64,000 nt of DNA, from positions 1 to 64,000 of the forward strand of contig NZ_JAJEPR010000005.1 of assembly GCF_020686945.1 (NCBI RefSeq), in the 5' to 3' direction. The notes under the pieces were generated by a model. That model saw only the letters and a list, made by a program, of their open reading frames with translations. It did not search any database and was not told the DNA's origin. The DNA is from Limivivens faecihominis. GTDB taxonomy: Bacteria > Bacillota > Clostridia > Lachnospirales > Lachnospiraceae. A program made the translations under genes and the position numbers. How positions within the stretch are numbered: the stretch's first letter is position 1; every line of letters starts with the position of its first letter. This document shows positions 55,655 to 64,000 of this stretch, in pieces.

Positions 55655-58600
55655 TCACAACAGCTTGAAAATATGGTCCGCCAGAGCCTCCTGCTCTTTA
55701 AACTGCAGTACCGCAAACTCCGCATCCTCCAGATTTTTTTCCAGGAAGGCTTTGGACATCTGGTTCAGAAGATCGTACCGGCTGCTGCGGGAAAGATTGA
55801 TATCCTGATAGTTCTTTTCCAGCATTTCGCTTTCTTTTGTCTTCTGATTCCACTCTTCGATAACCTGATATTTCAGATGATCCCCGTAAAACAGGGTAAA
55901 TTCTTTCACGAAGATTCCCTCGTAGACCATGGTCATGGGCTCTGTAATGACGCGGCCGCCCTTGTCTTTTCCGTCTGTGATCTGGTAACGGATGTTCACC
56001 AAAGCTCCGGGATTGGCCCGGTACTCCACGAAGATCTTGTCGTAAAGCTGGCAGGCTCTCTGATCTTCCGCCGGGAAGTTCTTGAAAAAGGCCATCCGAA
56101 GACCGCGGTTTGTAAAGTTCTGAAGCAGCTCCCGGGAAAGGGCTCTTCTCTTCTCGTCAGGCTCCTTCAGCTCTCCGTAGAAGCGAAGGAGGGCCAGAAG
56201 GCAGACATCCTCATTATTTTTTCCCTTGATATAGCCCCGCTCGATGTAGCGGAACACAGGCTCCTTCACGGGCTGATCTTTCACCAGATAATCGTAGGCC
56301 CGGTACATAACATAGGCCTGCAGAAGCATTTTTCTTCCGAGGGCTTTCCGGTAGGAATCGAAGATCTCCTCGGTGTTCTCAGCTCCGTTCCGGGTAAACA
56401 TGACCATGACGAGGATTTTTTCCTCCAGGACAAAAGTGTCCGCCTCAAAATCCTTTCCGGCCTGCCAGAGCTCTTTCATGCGCTCCACCGGGCCGTCGTA
56501 ATAACGGAGCAGATAGGCCAGAATCACCTCGTCATATTTTTCATGGACAAAACAGTAATGGCAGAGGGCCAGAAGCATCTCGTCCTCGCCATATTCCATC
56601 GTGAGTACCATCCGGTGGCAGAGGCTCACGAGAGAAAGAAGGTTCACCTTTTCCGGCCCGTAAATTCCCGCCAGGGAAAAGGCCTCCCTGCTCATGCCTT
56701 CGGAGATCAGAAGCTCTGTGAGATGATAGCGGTCTGTCTTAGCAAAGGCGGTAAGGTTGATCTCGTGTAGAAACTCATAGAGGCTTTCCTCCCCCGGATT
56801 CTGGCAGTAGAAATCCAGAAGCTCCTGGCGAAGTTTTTTCCGGTAGGTCTCGCGAATTTCCTCCATCTCCAGAAGAGCGGCATATTTCGGCACGGTCTCC
56901 CGGTCAGGCTTCTCGCTGCTGCAGATATTCAAGAGAAGACCTGCGCTGTCCGGAGCCAGTCTCAGGCAGTATTCCCGGAAACGGATATCCGTCAGCATAT
57001 TTTTGATTGTATAGGGAACGGAGGACTCGTAGCGGTTTCCATTCTCGTCCTCCAGGAAAATCCGATGATTCTCCGTATAGATCTGAACGTTGGCCCGGCC
57101 GTTTTTCAGCGGGCATTTTTCCTCTTTCTTGAGCTCCTCATGGTAGACCAGCACATAGCGGATCGACGGGTCCTCCACCTGAATCCGATAGGTGAAGAGA
57201 AGCCGGGAAAGGTTCTCCGCCATTCTCCGGTTTAAGAGGGACTCCGTGATAAAGATCTCATAGAGAAAGGCCAGGTCGTCGTTGATATGGCCGAGCATAA
57301 GCTCGTCCACCATAAATTTTTCCATGGCGGGCCGGTAGCTCTGGTAGGCCTTCGGGTCCTTGTCTTTGTTTCGGATCACGTTGGCGTAGACGAAGGCTTT
57401 TTTCCGGTAATCGAGGGTATTATTATAGGAAAAATACATGCGGATGATCTGGGGAAGCGGCTTCTCGATGGGATCCTCCATGGACTCAATGTAATACTCG
57501 TAAAGCCCGGTGATCCGAAGATCCTGCTCCACGCCCCGCTCATACCAGACAAAACACTCTCTGTCTTTTCTCCGGCCTTTGAGCAGAAGGCTGATGATCG
57601 CGCGAAGAAGGCTCTTGGTGGGATTTTTCGCATAAATTTTTTCCAGCGTGTCCACAAGGCCCGGATGGTACTCCCGGTAACGGCCGGCCAGCTCCACGAT
57701 CTGCATGATCAGCTCCGCATTCAGAAGATCTTCCTTCACCATAAAGCTTAAAACGCGGATCTCGAAATCCTCCAGCCGTTTCAGAAGAAGCGGCGATTTC
57801 TGCAGAACCAGAGCCGCCTCCAGATACATGATCCGGCTCGCACAGCCGTAGATATACTGCTGCCGGATCGCATCCAGCTTCTGTCCCGGATGGCGGAGAT
57901 AATTCTCACGGATATAGAGGAGAAACCAGGTGAGCTTCCAGTTCTCGGGATTCCGTAAACTCAGCTCCCCAAGCTTTTCCTCCACATAGTCGATATATTT
58001 TTTATCCTTATTATAAAAGGTCGTGAGATACAGAAAATATCCCTGCTGCTCCGGTGCTGTCAGATGGTTTCTCTGCTGCTCGATCCGATCCAGAAGGAAG
58101 CAGGCCTCCTCCTCTTTTCCCGCGGAAAATAAAAGGTGAATGTGGATGAGTTCCATCATGGTTCCGGTGCCGCCGGCCTTCGTGTACTCATCCCAGGCCC
58201 TAATGGAGCGCTCCACCCAGGTCTCCGCCTGGATCCGTTTCAGCCGGAAATCCATATAGCAGTCGTAGAGAGCCGCCAGCTCCCGATGCTGCTCCTTGAG
58301 GTTTCCGTCCTTCTTTCGCAAAATTCCGCCATGGACTCGCACCTCAAAGGTCAGATCCGTTCCCACGCCGTGAATGTGGATCCTGCCGAAATTCCGTCCG
58401 GCATGAAGTTCCTCCCGGTCGATGAGATAATTCAGAGTGTAGGTGCTTCCGATAAACTCATCGGTGGTGACAACGGGCTTCTCCACCTTGAGGAAGGGTG
58501 CGTCAGAAGTCACCTCCAGTTTGAAAAATCCCCAAGTGCTCTTCGTGAGAGTCAGGCTCTCCCGGATGGTCTGGGGCATTGTATCGTAGGAAGCTTCCGT

Positions 58601-59224
58601 CTTATCTGCCTGAATCACCACGGGTTCCTTTAAGCCCGCGGAAACCAGAAATTCTTCCATGCTCCGATAGCTCATGGCTTCATTCTGGAAGCCTTCGTAG
58701 AGAAGCCTGAGTTTTGGCGCTTTCTCTTTTAAAAATTCCCCAAAGCTCCCGGATGCAAAGAACACATAGGCTTTCTGGAAATCCTTCTGAGCCAGGGTCA
58801 CAAAATCCTCCAGGCTCTCGCAGGGCTTCTCAAGCTCCTTCACCTCCGGAGCCTCGATCTCGATGCGATAAGGAATGGCATACTCGCCCAGACTGGAGGC
58901 CACAGTCAGTTTTCCCTCCAGCACATCTCCTTTTTCCATGCCTGTGGTGTCGATCTCGTAGATCACCTTCTCGCTGATGGCAGAAAAAGCCGCCGGCTCA
59001 AAGGCAACTCTGGGGCTCTCCGCATAAAGAAAGCCCTTCACCTTCTTCTGGGCCGGATTTTCCAGGCTGAAACTTCCCCTCACCTGCTTGCCTTCCCGCA
59101 CTTTTGCCTCTATTTTATCCTCGGATATCTGAAGCTTCGGAGTCTCATATTCAAAAATTCCGTTTAACAGCTGTTCGATTCTTCTTTTCAAAACTTTCAC
59201 CTGCACTTTTTCATTGGCTTTCAT
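55655..59224 (-). CDS. DUF5717 family giant protein
   Basis: About 1189 residues from the ATG at 59224 (AGGAG 11 nt upstream; the frame continues 10 codons further). The N-terminal 330 residues are beta-rich, with two repeated immunoglobulin-like stretches (ISEDKIEAKVREGKQVRGSF and later LEVTSDAPFLKVEKPVVTT), like archaeal-type S-domain repeats. From about 330 on it is helical, with many degenerate repeats resembling TPR. No signal peptide or transmembrane helix, so it appears cytosolic. First and by far largest gene of the three-gene cluster. Function unknown. Confidence 0.78.
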   Translation of the reverse strand: MKANEKVQVKVLKRRIEQLLNGIFEYETPKLQISEDKIEAKVREGKQVRGSFSLENPAQKKVKGFLYAESPRVAFEPAAFSAISEKVIYEIDTTGMEKGDVLEGKLTVASSLGEYAIPYRIEIEAPEVKELEKPCESLEDFVTLAQKDFQKAYVFFASGSFGEFLKEKAPKLRLLYEGFQNEAMSYRSMEEFLVSAGLKEPVVIQADKTEASYDTMPQTIRESLTLTKSTWGFFKLEVTSDAPFLKVEKPVVTTDEFIGSTYTLNYLIDREELHAGRNFGRIHIHGVGTDLTFEVRVHGGILRKKDGNLKEQHRELAALYDCYMDFRLKRIQAETWVERSIRAWDEYTKAGGTGTMMELIHIHLLFSAGKEEEACFLLDRIEQQRNHLTAPEQQGYFLYLTTFYNKDKKYIDYVEEKLGELSLRNPENWKLTWFLLYIRENYLRHPGQKLDAIRQQYIYGCASRIMYLEAALVLQKSPLLLKRLEDFEIRVLSFMVKEDLLNAELIMQIVELAGRYREYHPGLVDTLEKIYAKNPTKSLLRAIISLLLKGRRKDRECFVWYERGVEQDLRITGLYEYYIESMEDPIEKPLPQIIRMYFSYNNTLDYRKKAFVYANVIRNKDKDPKAYQSYRPAMEKFMVDELMLGHINDDLAFLYEIFITESLLNRRMAENLSRLLFTYRIQVEDPSIRYVLVYHEELKKEEKCPLKNGRANVQIYTENHRIFLEDENGNRYESSVPYTIKNMLTDIRFREYCLRLAPDSAGLLLNICSSEKPDRETVPKYAALLEMEEIRETYRKKLRQELLDFYCQNPGEESLYEFLHEINLTAFAKTDRYHLTELLISEGMSREAFSLAGIYGPEKVNLLSLVSLCHRMVLTMEYGEDEMLLALCHYCFVHEKYDEVILAYLLRYYDGPVERMKELWQAGKDFEADTFVLEEKILVMVMFTRNGAENTEEIFDSYRKALGRKMLLQAYVMYRAYDYLVKDQPVKEPVFRYIERGYIKGKNNEDVCLLALLRFYGELKEPDEKRRALSRELLQNFTNRGLRMAFFKNFPAEDQRACQLYDKIFVEYRANPGALVNIRYQITDGKDKGGRVITEPMTMVYEGIFVKEFTLFYGDHLKYQVIEEWNQKTKESEMLEKNYQDINLSRSSRYDLLNQMSKAFLEKNLEDAEFAVLQFKEQEALADHIFKLL

Positions 59225-59244
59225 TGATATACATACTCCTAGGA

Positions 59245-59274
59245 AGTATAACACTAACCCGAGGGGTTCCGCAA
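59245..59274 (-). promoter_or_regulatory. candidate promoter of the DUF5717 cluster
   Basis: -10 TATACT (59245-59250) and a weak -35 TTGCGG (59269-59274) 18 bp apart on the minus strand. Confidence 0.45.
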
Positions 59275-59309
59275 GGTTTGTTTTGTGTGATATAATAAGC
59301 GAATCGAAA

Positions 59310-59435
59310 CAGGGAAATCACTATTTTTCAGTCCTTCATGATCACCTGTTATATGGATTCTTCTGTATCAAAGAAGATGATGAGCACATAGAAATTGGCC
59401 TGGGTATGAAACCAGAATATACAGGTATCCACCAC
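59310..59435 (+). pseudogene. fragment of a GNAT acetyltransferase gene
   Basis: Plus-strand reading gives NHYFSVLHDHLLYGFFCIKEDDEH and IEIGLGMKPEYTGIHH, the middle beta-strands of a small GNAT (phrases such as YGFFCI and IGLGM-P-TG are typical). The start of the gene and everything after the acetyl-CoA motif are missing, and the surrounding frame shows no ribosome site. A decayed remnant between the DUF5717 and glpK genes. Confidence 0.6.
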
Positions 59436-59499
59436 ACAGCCCCGCCGGGAAGCAGCGGGCGGGGCATCCGTCTGGACCTGACATTGACCGCATATCGTA

Positions 59500-59710
59500 A
59501 AATCTCAAAATGAGTCAAACATACCCCCAAAATCGCATGACTGCAATCCTAAAAATTCCAAAACAAGTCAAATGCACACCAAATCGCATGAACACAAATC
59601 AAAAAAAGCTCAACGCAGTCAATTCTACAGCCAGTAACTCCAAAACACACCGCGTCTCAGGCAGAAATTTTCCAAAAATAAAATACACTGCACAAATCTC
59701 ACTCTGATTC
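59500..59710. repeat. G-poor intergenic stretch with imperfect repeats
   Basis: The plus strand is A/C-rich with very few G. Two imperfect units of about 42 nt share AAGTCAAA or GAGTCAAA, then CACC-type C runs, then AAATCGCATGA (about 59508-59550 and 59563-59602). No convincing gene: the 65-codon frame at 59510 has no ribosome site. Purpose not seen. Confidence 0.5.
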
Positions 59711-59780
59711 GCAGTTGTTAAATATACCTGTACGGGTACATGCATTTTCCTCATCGCTATAGCAACAACTATAATAAATA

Positions 59781-59820
59781 GAAACAGGCAGGAGCCTTCC
59801 CCAGCTCCTGCCTGTTTCTT
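59781..59820. terminator. strong bidirectional terminator downstream of glpK
   Basis: A 15-bp perfect stem: AGAAACAGGCAGGAG (59781-59795) with its complement at 59806-59820, and T-rich flanks on the minus-strand side. Confidence 0.85.
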
Positions 59821-59830
59821 ATCTTACTCT

Positions 59831-61330
59831 TTATTCCTCATCCTTCGCCCAATGTAGCGCGTATTTCACAGCCTTATTCCAGCCTTTGAGCTTCTTTGCC
59901 CGCTCTTCCTCGGTGATGGCCGGGGTAAAGGTCCGGTCGATGGCCCAGTTCTTGCGGATCTCGTCCTGATCCTTCCAGTAGCCTACGGCGAGGCCGGCGA
60001 GGTAGGCTGCTCCCATAGCGGTGGTCTCCACACATTTCGGGCGGTTCACCGGCGCGTTGATGATGTCTGCTTGGGACTGCATCAGGAAATTGTTGGCGCT
60101 GGCGCCGCCGTCCACCTTAAGCTCGCTCAAGGAAATACCGGAGTCTGCCCGCATGGCATCCAGCACGTCATGCACCTGGTAGGCGATGGATTCCAGCGTG
60201 GCCCGGGTGATGTGGTACTTGTTCACGCCACGGGTGATGCCGACGATCGTTCCTCTCGCGTACTGATCCCAGTGGGGCGCTCCAAGACCGGTGAAAGCAG
60301 GCACCACATAACAGCCGTGGGTATCCTTCACCTTCCGGGCCAGATACTCGGAATCCTCAGCGGAATCGATGAGACGCATCTCATCCCGGAGCCACTGGAT
60401 AGCCGCTCCGGCCACGAAAATCGAACCCTCCAGCGCATAGTTCACCTTTCCGTCGATGCCCCAGGCGATCGTCGTGACAAGGCCGTTGCTCGAAAAGACC
60501 GGCTTCTCGCCCGTATTCATCAGAAGGAAACAGCCTGTACCGTAAGTATTTTTCGCATCTCCTGCCTGGAAACAGGTCTGGCCAAAAAGCGCCGCCTGCT
60601 GGTCTCCTGCCGCTCCGCCCAACGGAATCGGCGCGCCGAAAAACTCCGGAGCCGTCTCCCCGTAGATGCAGCTTGAGGGCTTCACCTCCGGCAGCATACA
60701 GACAGGAATGTTCAGTTCCTTTAAGATATCCTCATCCCAGGCCAGCGTATTGATGTTAAACAGCATAGTTCGGGAGGCGTTGGAATAATCCGTCACATGG
60801 ATCTGCCCCCTGGTCAGCTTGTAGATGAGCCAGGTCTCCACGGTTCCGAAAAGAAGCTCTCCCCGTTCTGCCCGCTCCCGCACGCCGGGCACCTCATCCA
60901 GAATCCATTTCAGCTTCGTCGCCGAAAAGTAAGCATCGATGACAAGGCCTGTCTTCTGGCGGAAACTCTCCGTCAGTCCTTTTTCCATCAGGGAATCACA
61001 ATATCTCGAGGTTCTCCGGCACTGCCAGACAATGGCGTGATAGACCGGCTCTCCGGTATTTTTGTCCCAGACGATGGTCGTCTCTCTCTGGTTTGTGATG
61101 CCGATGGAAGCGATATCCGCAGCCTCGGCCCCGGCCTTTTGCATGGCCTCCACAGCCACGCCCAGCATCGTGGACCAGATCTCCCCCGCGTCATGCTCCA
61201 CCCAGCCGGGCTTCGGAAAATACTGGGTAAATTCCTTCTGAGCCACGCTCACCATGTTTCCTTCCCTGTCAAATAAGATACAGCGGTTGCTCGTCGTTCC
61301 CGCATCCAGCGCCATTACATATTTCCCCAT
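59831..61330 (-). CDS. glpK: glycerol kinase
   Basis: 499 residues from the ATG at 61330 (AAGGAGG upstream). It phosphorylates glycerol to sn-glycerol-3-phosphate. FGGY-family features: ALDAGTTSNRCILFDREG (phosphate 1), GITNQRETTIVWDKNTGEP, the N-terminal-domain YSNASRTMLFNI, and the C-terminal LKVDGGASANNFLMQSQADI. Length and motifs are normal. No glpF or glpD is beside it. It is divergent from the BMP-fold gene, and both have near-consensus promoters in the 150-bp gap. Confidence 0.96.
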   Translation of the reverse strand: MGKYVMALDAGTTSNRCILFDREGNMVSVAQKEFTQYFPKPGWVEHDAGEIWSTMLGVAVEAMQKAGAEAADIASIGITNQRETTIVWDKNTGEPVYHAIVWQCRRTSRYCDSLMEKGLTESFRQKTGLVIDAYFSATKLKWILDEVPGVRERAERGELLFGTVETWLIYKLTRGQIHVTDYSNASRTMLFNINTLAWDEDILKELNIPVCMLPEVKPSSCIYGETAPEFFGAPIPLGGAAGDQQAALFGQTCFQAGDAKNTYGTGCFLLMNTGEKPVFSSNGLVTTIAWGIDGKVNYALEGSIFVAGAAIQWLRDEMRLIDSAEDSEYLARKVKDTHGCYVVPAFTGLGAPHWDQYARGTIVGITRGVNKYHITRATLESIAYQVHDVLDAMRADSGISLSELKVDGGASANNFLMQSQADIINAPVNRPKCVETTAMGAAYLAGLAVGYWKDQDEIRKNWAIDRTFTPAITEEERAKKLKGWNKAVKYALHWAKDEE

Positions 61331-61372
61331 CGTAAGCTCCTCCTTAGTTACAGAAAGTCTGTCTTTACGACC

Positions 61373-61401
61373 AGTGTAACGCGGCAAAAGTCATCTGTCA
61401 A
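61373..61401 (-). promoter_or_regulatory. glpK promoter
   Basis: -35 TTGACA (61396-61401), 17-bp spacer, -10 TACACT (61373-61378). Confidence 0.75.
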
Positions 61402-61424
61402 CGACGGTTTTTGCTCTGCTTCTC

Positions 61425-61453
61425 TTGACAAATGAAAGTCTATTCTTTAGGAT
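61425..61453 (+). promoter_or_regulatory. promoter of the BMP-fold gene
   Basis: -35 TTGACA (61425-61430), 17-bp spacer, -10 TAGGAT (61448-61453). Confidence 0.72.
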
Positions 61454-61482
61454 AAACATAAGAAAACTTTTGGAGGTATACT

Positions 61483-63393
61483 ATGGCTAGAGAAGATTAC
61501 CACAACGCGCGTGTGGCAGGCCGCAAGGCGTACCGGGCCGATGTACAGGCCGGCCGCTATCCCTACCTGCCCGCCCTGGATGATATGATATCTTATTCCG
61601 AAACCCAGGGAGAATACCCATTAGGCCGGGTGGACATTCCCTTAAATCTTATTGTCGGAACAAAAACCGCCGGCCGGCAGAAAGCCTTTGCCAGCAACTT
61701 CATGCCCCTTCTGGGAGAAAATACCGAGTTCGGCATGAAATGGGCTACCCTCTACGACTCCCAGTTAAACGAGGGCATCCGGGACCCCATCAAAGCCTAC
61801 GAATTCATGAATAAATTCTATGTAGAGGAAGGAAACAAGCGTGTCAGCGTCATGCGGGCCGTAGACGCCGCCTATATCCCGGCTATCGTTACCCGGATCC
61901 TTCCCAAACGGACCGAGGAAAAAGACAACCTGATTTATTACGAATTTGTCGATTTCTATAATGTAGCCCACACCAACGAGATCTGGTTCAGCCAGTTGGG
62001 AAGCTTTCCTGCTCTCATCCAGGCCATCGGAAAGAAGCCCGGAGAGCCCTGGTCCGATGAGTTCCGCCGGGATTTCTTTTCCCTCTATAATACCTTCTCC
62101 GAATATTTCCTGGCAAAGGGCGGCGAAAAGCTCCCTGTGACCATCGCCGATGCCTTCCTCAAATATCTGGAAATCTACGATTACGAGGATATCCTGAAAA
62201 AGAGTCCCGCTGAGGTCAAGGAAGATGTCAACCGGCTCTGGGATGAGTTTTCCGTTACCGGTGATGAAGGCTCTGCCCTGGTAAAAGACACCGGGGACGC
62301 CACCACCACCTCGAAGGGTCTCTTAAGCCTGACCCGCCTCTTCTCCGGCAGAACCCAGAAAGTCAAGATTGCTTTCTTAAACGAGAAGACCAGCGAGACT
62401 TCCAGCTGGACCTACAGCCATGAGCTGGGCCGCCTGTATCTCGAAGAGACCTATCCCAACAACGTAGAGACCTTCCACATCGACAACCTGGAGGAGGGCG
62501 AGAGCGCCGAGAAAGCCATCGAGTCCGCGATCCAGCTGGGCAGCGATATCATTTTCACCACCTCCCCCTGCCTCATCAAATCCAGTGTCCGGGCAGCTGT
62601 GGCTCACCCCAACGTGATTATCCTGAACTGCTCCCTGAATCAGTTCTACCACTCGCTTCGCACCTACTACGGCAGAATGTACGAAGCCAAATTCCTCATG
62701 GGCGCCATCGCCGCCGCCATGTCCCAGACGGACCACATCGGCTACCTGGCAGATTACCCCATCTACGGAACCATCGCCAACATCAACGCCTTCGCCATGG
62801 GTGCAAAAATGATCAATCCCCGGGCCATGATCCATTTGGAATGGTCCCGCATCAACCACTGGAGCGGCCGTCACCTCTCCGAGATGGAGGAGGTTCAGGT
62901 CATCTCTGGCCAGGATATGATCCGCCCCGACGCTCCTTCCCGGGAGTTCGGTATTTACAAAAAAGGAAAAGACGGCATCGAGAACATCGCCTCTCCGATG
63001 TGGCACTGGGGTAAATTCTACGAGCAGATCGTCCAGAACGTACTGGACGGCACCTGGAAAAAGACAAAGACAGCCATGAACTACTGGCTTGGCCTTTCCT
63101 CCGATGTCATTGATATCGTTTATTCCAACAATCTGCCTGTAGGCACCCGCCGGCTTCTGAAATTTCTGGAAGCCTCCATCATCAAAGGCACTCTGGAGCC
63201 TTTCTACGGCGTTCTCTATTCCCAGGACGGCATCGTGCAGAAATCTGAGGATGAAAGCATGACACCGGAGCAGATCGTGACCATGGACTGGCTGGCTGAC
63301 AACGTTCTCGGAGTGATTCCTACCTTCAGCGACCTGACCGATGAGGCCAGGGAACTGGTACTGCTGCAGGGACCCCTGAATACAGAGGAGTAA
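61483..63393 (+). CDS. cytosolic BMP/PnrA-fold protein with N-terminal ParB-like region
   Basis: 636 residues. From about residue 290 (VKIAFLNEKTSETSSWTYSHELGRLYLEETYPNN split) to 600 it matches the basic-membrane-protein/PnrA nucleoside-binding fold, including AIQLGSDIIFTTSP and YEAKFLMGAIAAAMSQTDHIGYLADYP. Unlike transport-type BMP proteins it has no signal peptide. Instead it carries an N-terminal domain of about 280 residues with EEGNKRVSVMRAV and AIVTRIL, resembling the ParB/sulfiredoxin core. A cytosolic sensor or nucleoside-dependent regulator is conceivable; no activity is known to me. GGAGG precedes the ATG. The downstream phosphoesterase gene starts 5 bp after it. Confidence 0.8.
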   Translation: MAREDYHNARVAGRKAYRADVQAGRYPYLPALDDMISYSETQGEYPLGRVDIPLNLIVGTKTAGRQKAFASNFMPLLGENTEFGMKWATLYDSQLNEGIRDPIKAYEFMNKFYVEEGNKRVSVMRAVDAAYIPAIVTRILPKRTEEKDNLIYYEFVDFYNVAHTNEIWFSQLGSFPALIQAIGKKPGEPWSDEFRRDFFSLYNTFSEYFLAKGGEKLPVTIADAFLKYLEIYDYEDILKKSPAEVKEDVNRLWDEFSVTGDEGSALVKDTGDATTTSKGLLSLTRLFSGRTQKVKIAFLNEKTSETSSWTYSHELGRLYLEETYPNNVETFHIDNLEEGESAEKAIESAIQLGSDIIFTTSPCLIKSSVRAAVAHPNVIILNCSLNQFYHSLRTYYGRMYEAKFLMGAIAAAMSQTDHIGYLADYPIYGTIANINAFAMGAKMINPRAMIHLEWSRINHWSGRHLSEMEEVQVISGQDMIRPDAPSREFGIYKKGKDGIENIASPMWHWGKFYEQIVQNVLDGTWKKTKTAMNYWLGLSSDVIDIVYSNNLPVGTRRLLKFLEASIIKGTLEPFYGVLYSQDGIVQKSEDESMTPEQIVTMDWLADNVLGVIPTFSDLTDEARELVLLQGPLNTEE

Positions 63394-63398
63394 AATAC

Positions 63399-64000
63399 AT
63401 GAGAATTTTAGTGATCGGCGATCATGAATCCAAATCCCTCTGGGATTTCTACGAACCTTCCAAACTGGAGGATATCGACCTTATCATCTCCTGCGGAGAC
63501 TTAAGCCCCCGATACCTTTCTTTCCTCGTGACAATGGCTCACGCCCCGGTGCTCTACATCCACGGAAACCATGACGACAAGTATGAGATGACCCCGCCCG
63601 AGGGCTGTATCTGTGTGGACGATGATCTCTACGTCTACAATGGAATCCGCATTCTGGGCCTGGGCGGCTCCATGCGTTACCGCTACGGCACACACCAGTA
63701 CACGGAAAAAGAAATGCGGACCCGCATCCGGAAGCTCTGGATGAAACTGATCCGCTACAAGGGTTTCGATATCCTCCTGACCCACTCTCCGGCCAAGGAT
63801 ATCAACGACGGCGAGGATCTGCCTCACCAGGGCTTCGAGTGTTTCCGGACCCTGCTGGAAAAATATAAGCCCAAATATTTTATCCACGGCCATGTTCATA
63901 TGAGCTACGGTCGAAAGTACAAGAGAATCGACCATTATCAGGACACCGTGATCATCAATGGTTACGATCAGTATGTCTTTGATTATGAAAATCCTGATTT
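63399..64000 (+). CDS. metallophosphoesterase (3' end outside window)
   Basis: At least 200 residues, cut by the window edge. The calcineurin-like motifs appear in order: GDHES near residue 7, CGDLSP (about 36-41), GNHDD (about 57-61), THSPAKD (about 127-133) and HGHVH (about 164-168), which together bind the two-metal centre. The first motif reads GDH rather than GDxH. It hydrolyses a phosphate ester or anhydride; the substrate is unknown. It is translationally close to the BMP-fold gene and probably in its operon. The ATG lacks a strong ribosome site of its own. Confidence 0.88.
   Translation, partial: MRILVIGDHESKSLWDFYEPSKLEDIDLIISCGDLSPRYLSFLVTMAHAPVLYIHGNHDDKYEMTPPEGCICVDDDLYVYNGIRILGLGGSMRYRYGTHQYTEKEMRTRIRKLWMKLIRYKGFDILLTHSPAKDINDGEDLPHQGFECFRTLLEKYKPKYFIHGHVHMSYGRKYKRIDHYQDTVIINGYDQYVFDYENPD

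Noticed and set aside
59510..59707. 65-codon frame in the G-poor stretch
   Set aside because: Low complexity, no ribosome site, and it lies within imperfect nucleotide repeats.

Overview
The window is chromosomal DNA from an anaerobic Gram-positive bacterium of the Clostridia, most likely a Lachnospiraceae gut commensal. Supporting signs are the hemZ, relQ, RSH and rnjA gene set, a paired DUF5716/DUF5717 locus, a T-box in front of thrS, an L20 leader in front of infC-rpmI-rplT, class-A RNase P RNA, and strong Shine-Dalgarno sites with near-consensus sigma-A promoters. Most of the DNA is GC-balanced housekeeping sequence. The stretch at about 45.8-51.0 kb is AT-richer and accessory.

Layout. 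0-0.3 kb: tandem promoters and leader of an rRNA operon that runs off the left edge. 1.4-9.9 kb: a carbohydrate locus (YesN/YesM two-component system, GH127 beta-L-arabinofuranosidase, two sugar ABC permeases, binding protein). 10-20.5 kb: a two-component system, RelQ, HemZ, a metallo-beta-lactamase-fold hydrolase, RSH (p)ppGpp enzyme, Apt, five tRNA-Leu genes in an inverted duplication, and acylphosphatase. 20.5-25 kb: rnpB, the infC operon and thrS. 25-35 kb: a YtrB/C-like ABC pair, YwlG- and YdcF-family proteins, a SEC-C protein, an oxidoreductase, RNase J and a MATE pump. 35-41 kb: a Bce-type antimicrobial-peptide ABC module with its two-component system, overlapping a threonine aldolase gene. 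42-45.7 kb: purA, a LysR regulator, purB. 45.8-51 kb: accessory island. 51-53.4 kb: amino-acid ABC transporter. 53.6-59.3 kb: DUF5717/DUF5716 cluster. 59.8-64 kb: glpK, an unusual cytosolic BMP-fold protein and a metallophosphoesterase cut by the window end.

The most interesting system is the island at 47.8-49.46 kb. It holds a reverse transcriptase with a YSDD active site that resembles DRT2 defence RTs. It is preceded by its own promoter and a roughly 300-nt structured leader RNA. The strand complementary to this RNA is stop-free for 83 codons and carries AGGAGG-N8-ATG. A -35 box (TTGACA, 49383) sits at one end and a -10 box (TACAAT, 49262) at the other. If the RT copies the RNA in rolling-circle fashion and jumps at the repeated CAAT (49246 and 49390), the unit is exactly 144 nt. 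The two boxes then form a promoter with a 17-bp spacer, and the frame becomes an endless repeat of 48 residues. This is a concrete prediction of a 'neo'-type concatemeric gene. The RT and two acetyltransferase genes lie between the intact 3' end of the transporter ATPase gene (51.0 kb) and a duplicated copy of that 3' end. The duplicate was later split by an IS200/IS605 element (45858-47785).

Intergenic spaces carry several families of small palindromic repeats, which I list separately. I found no CRISPR array.
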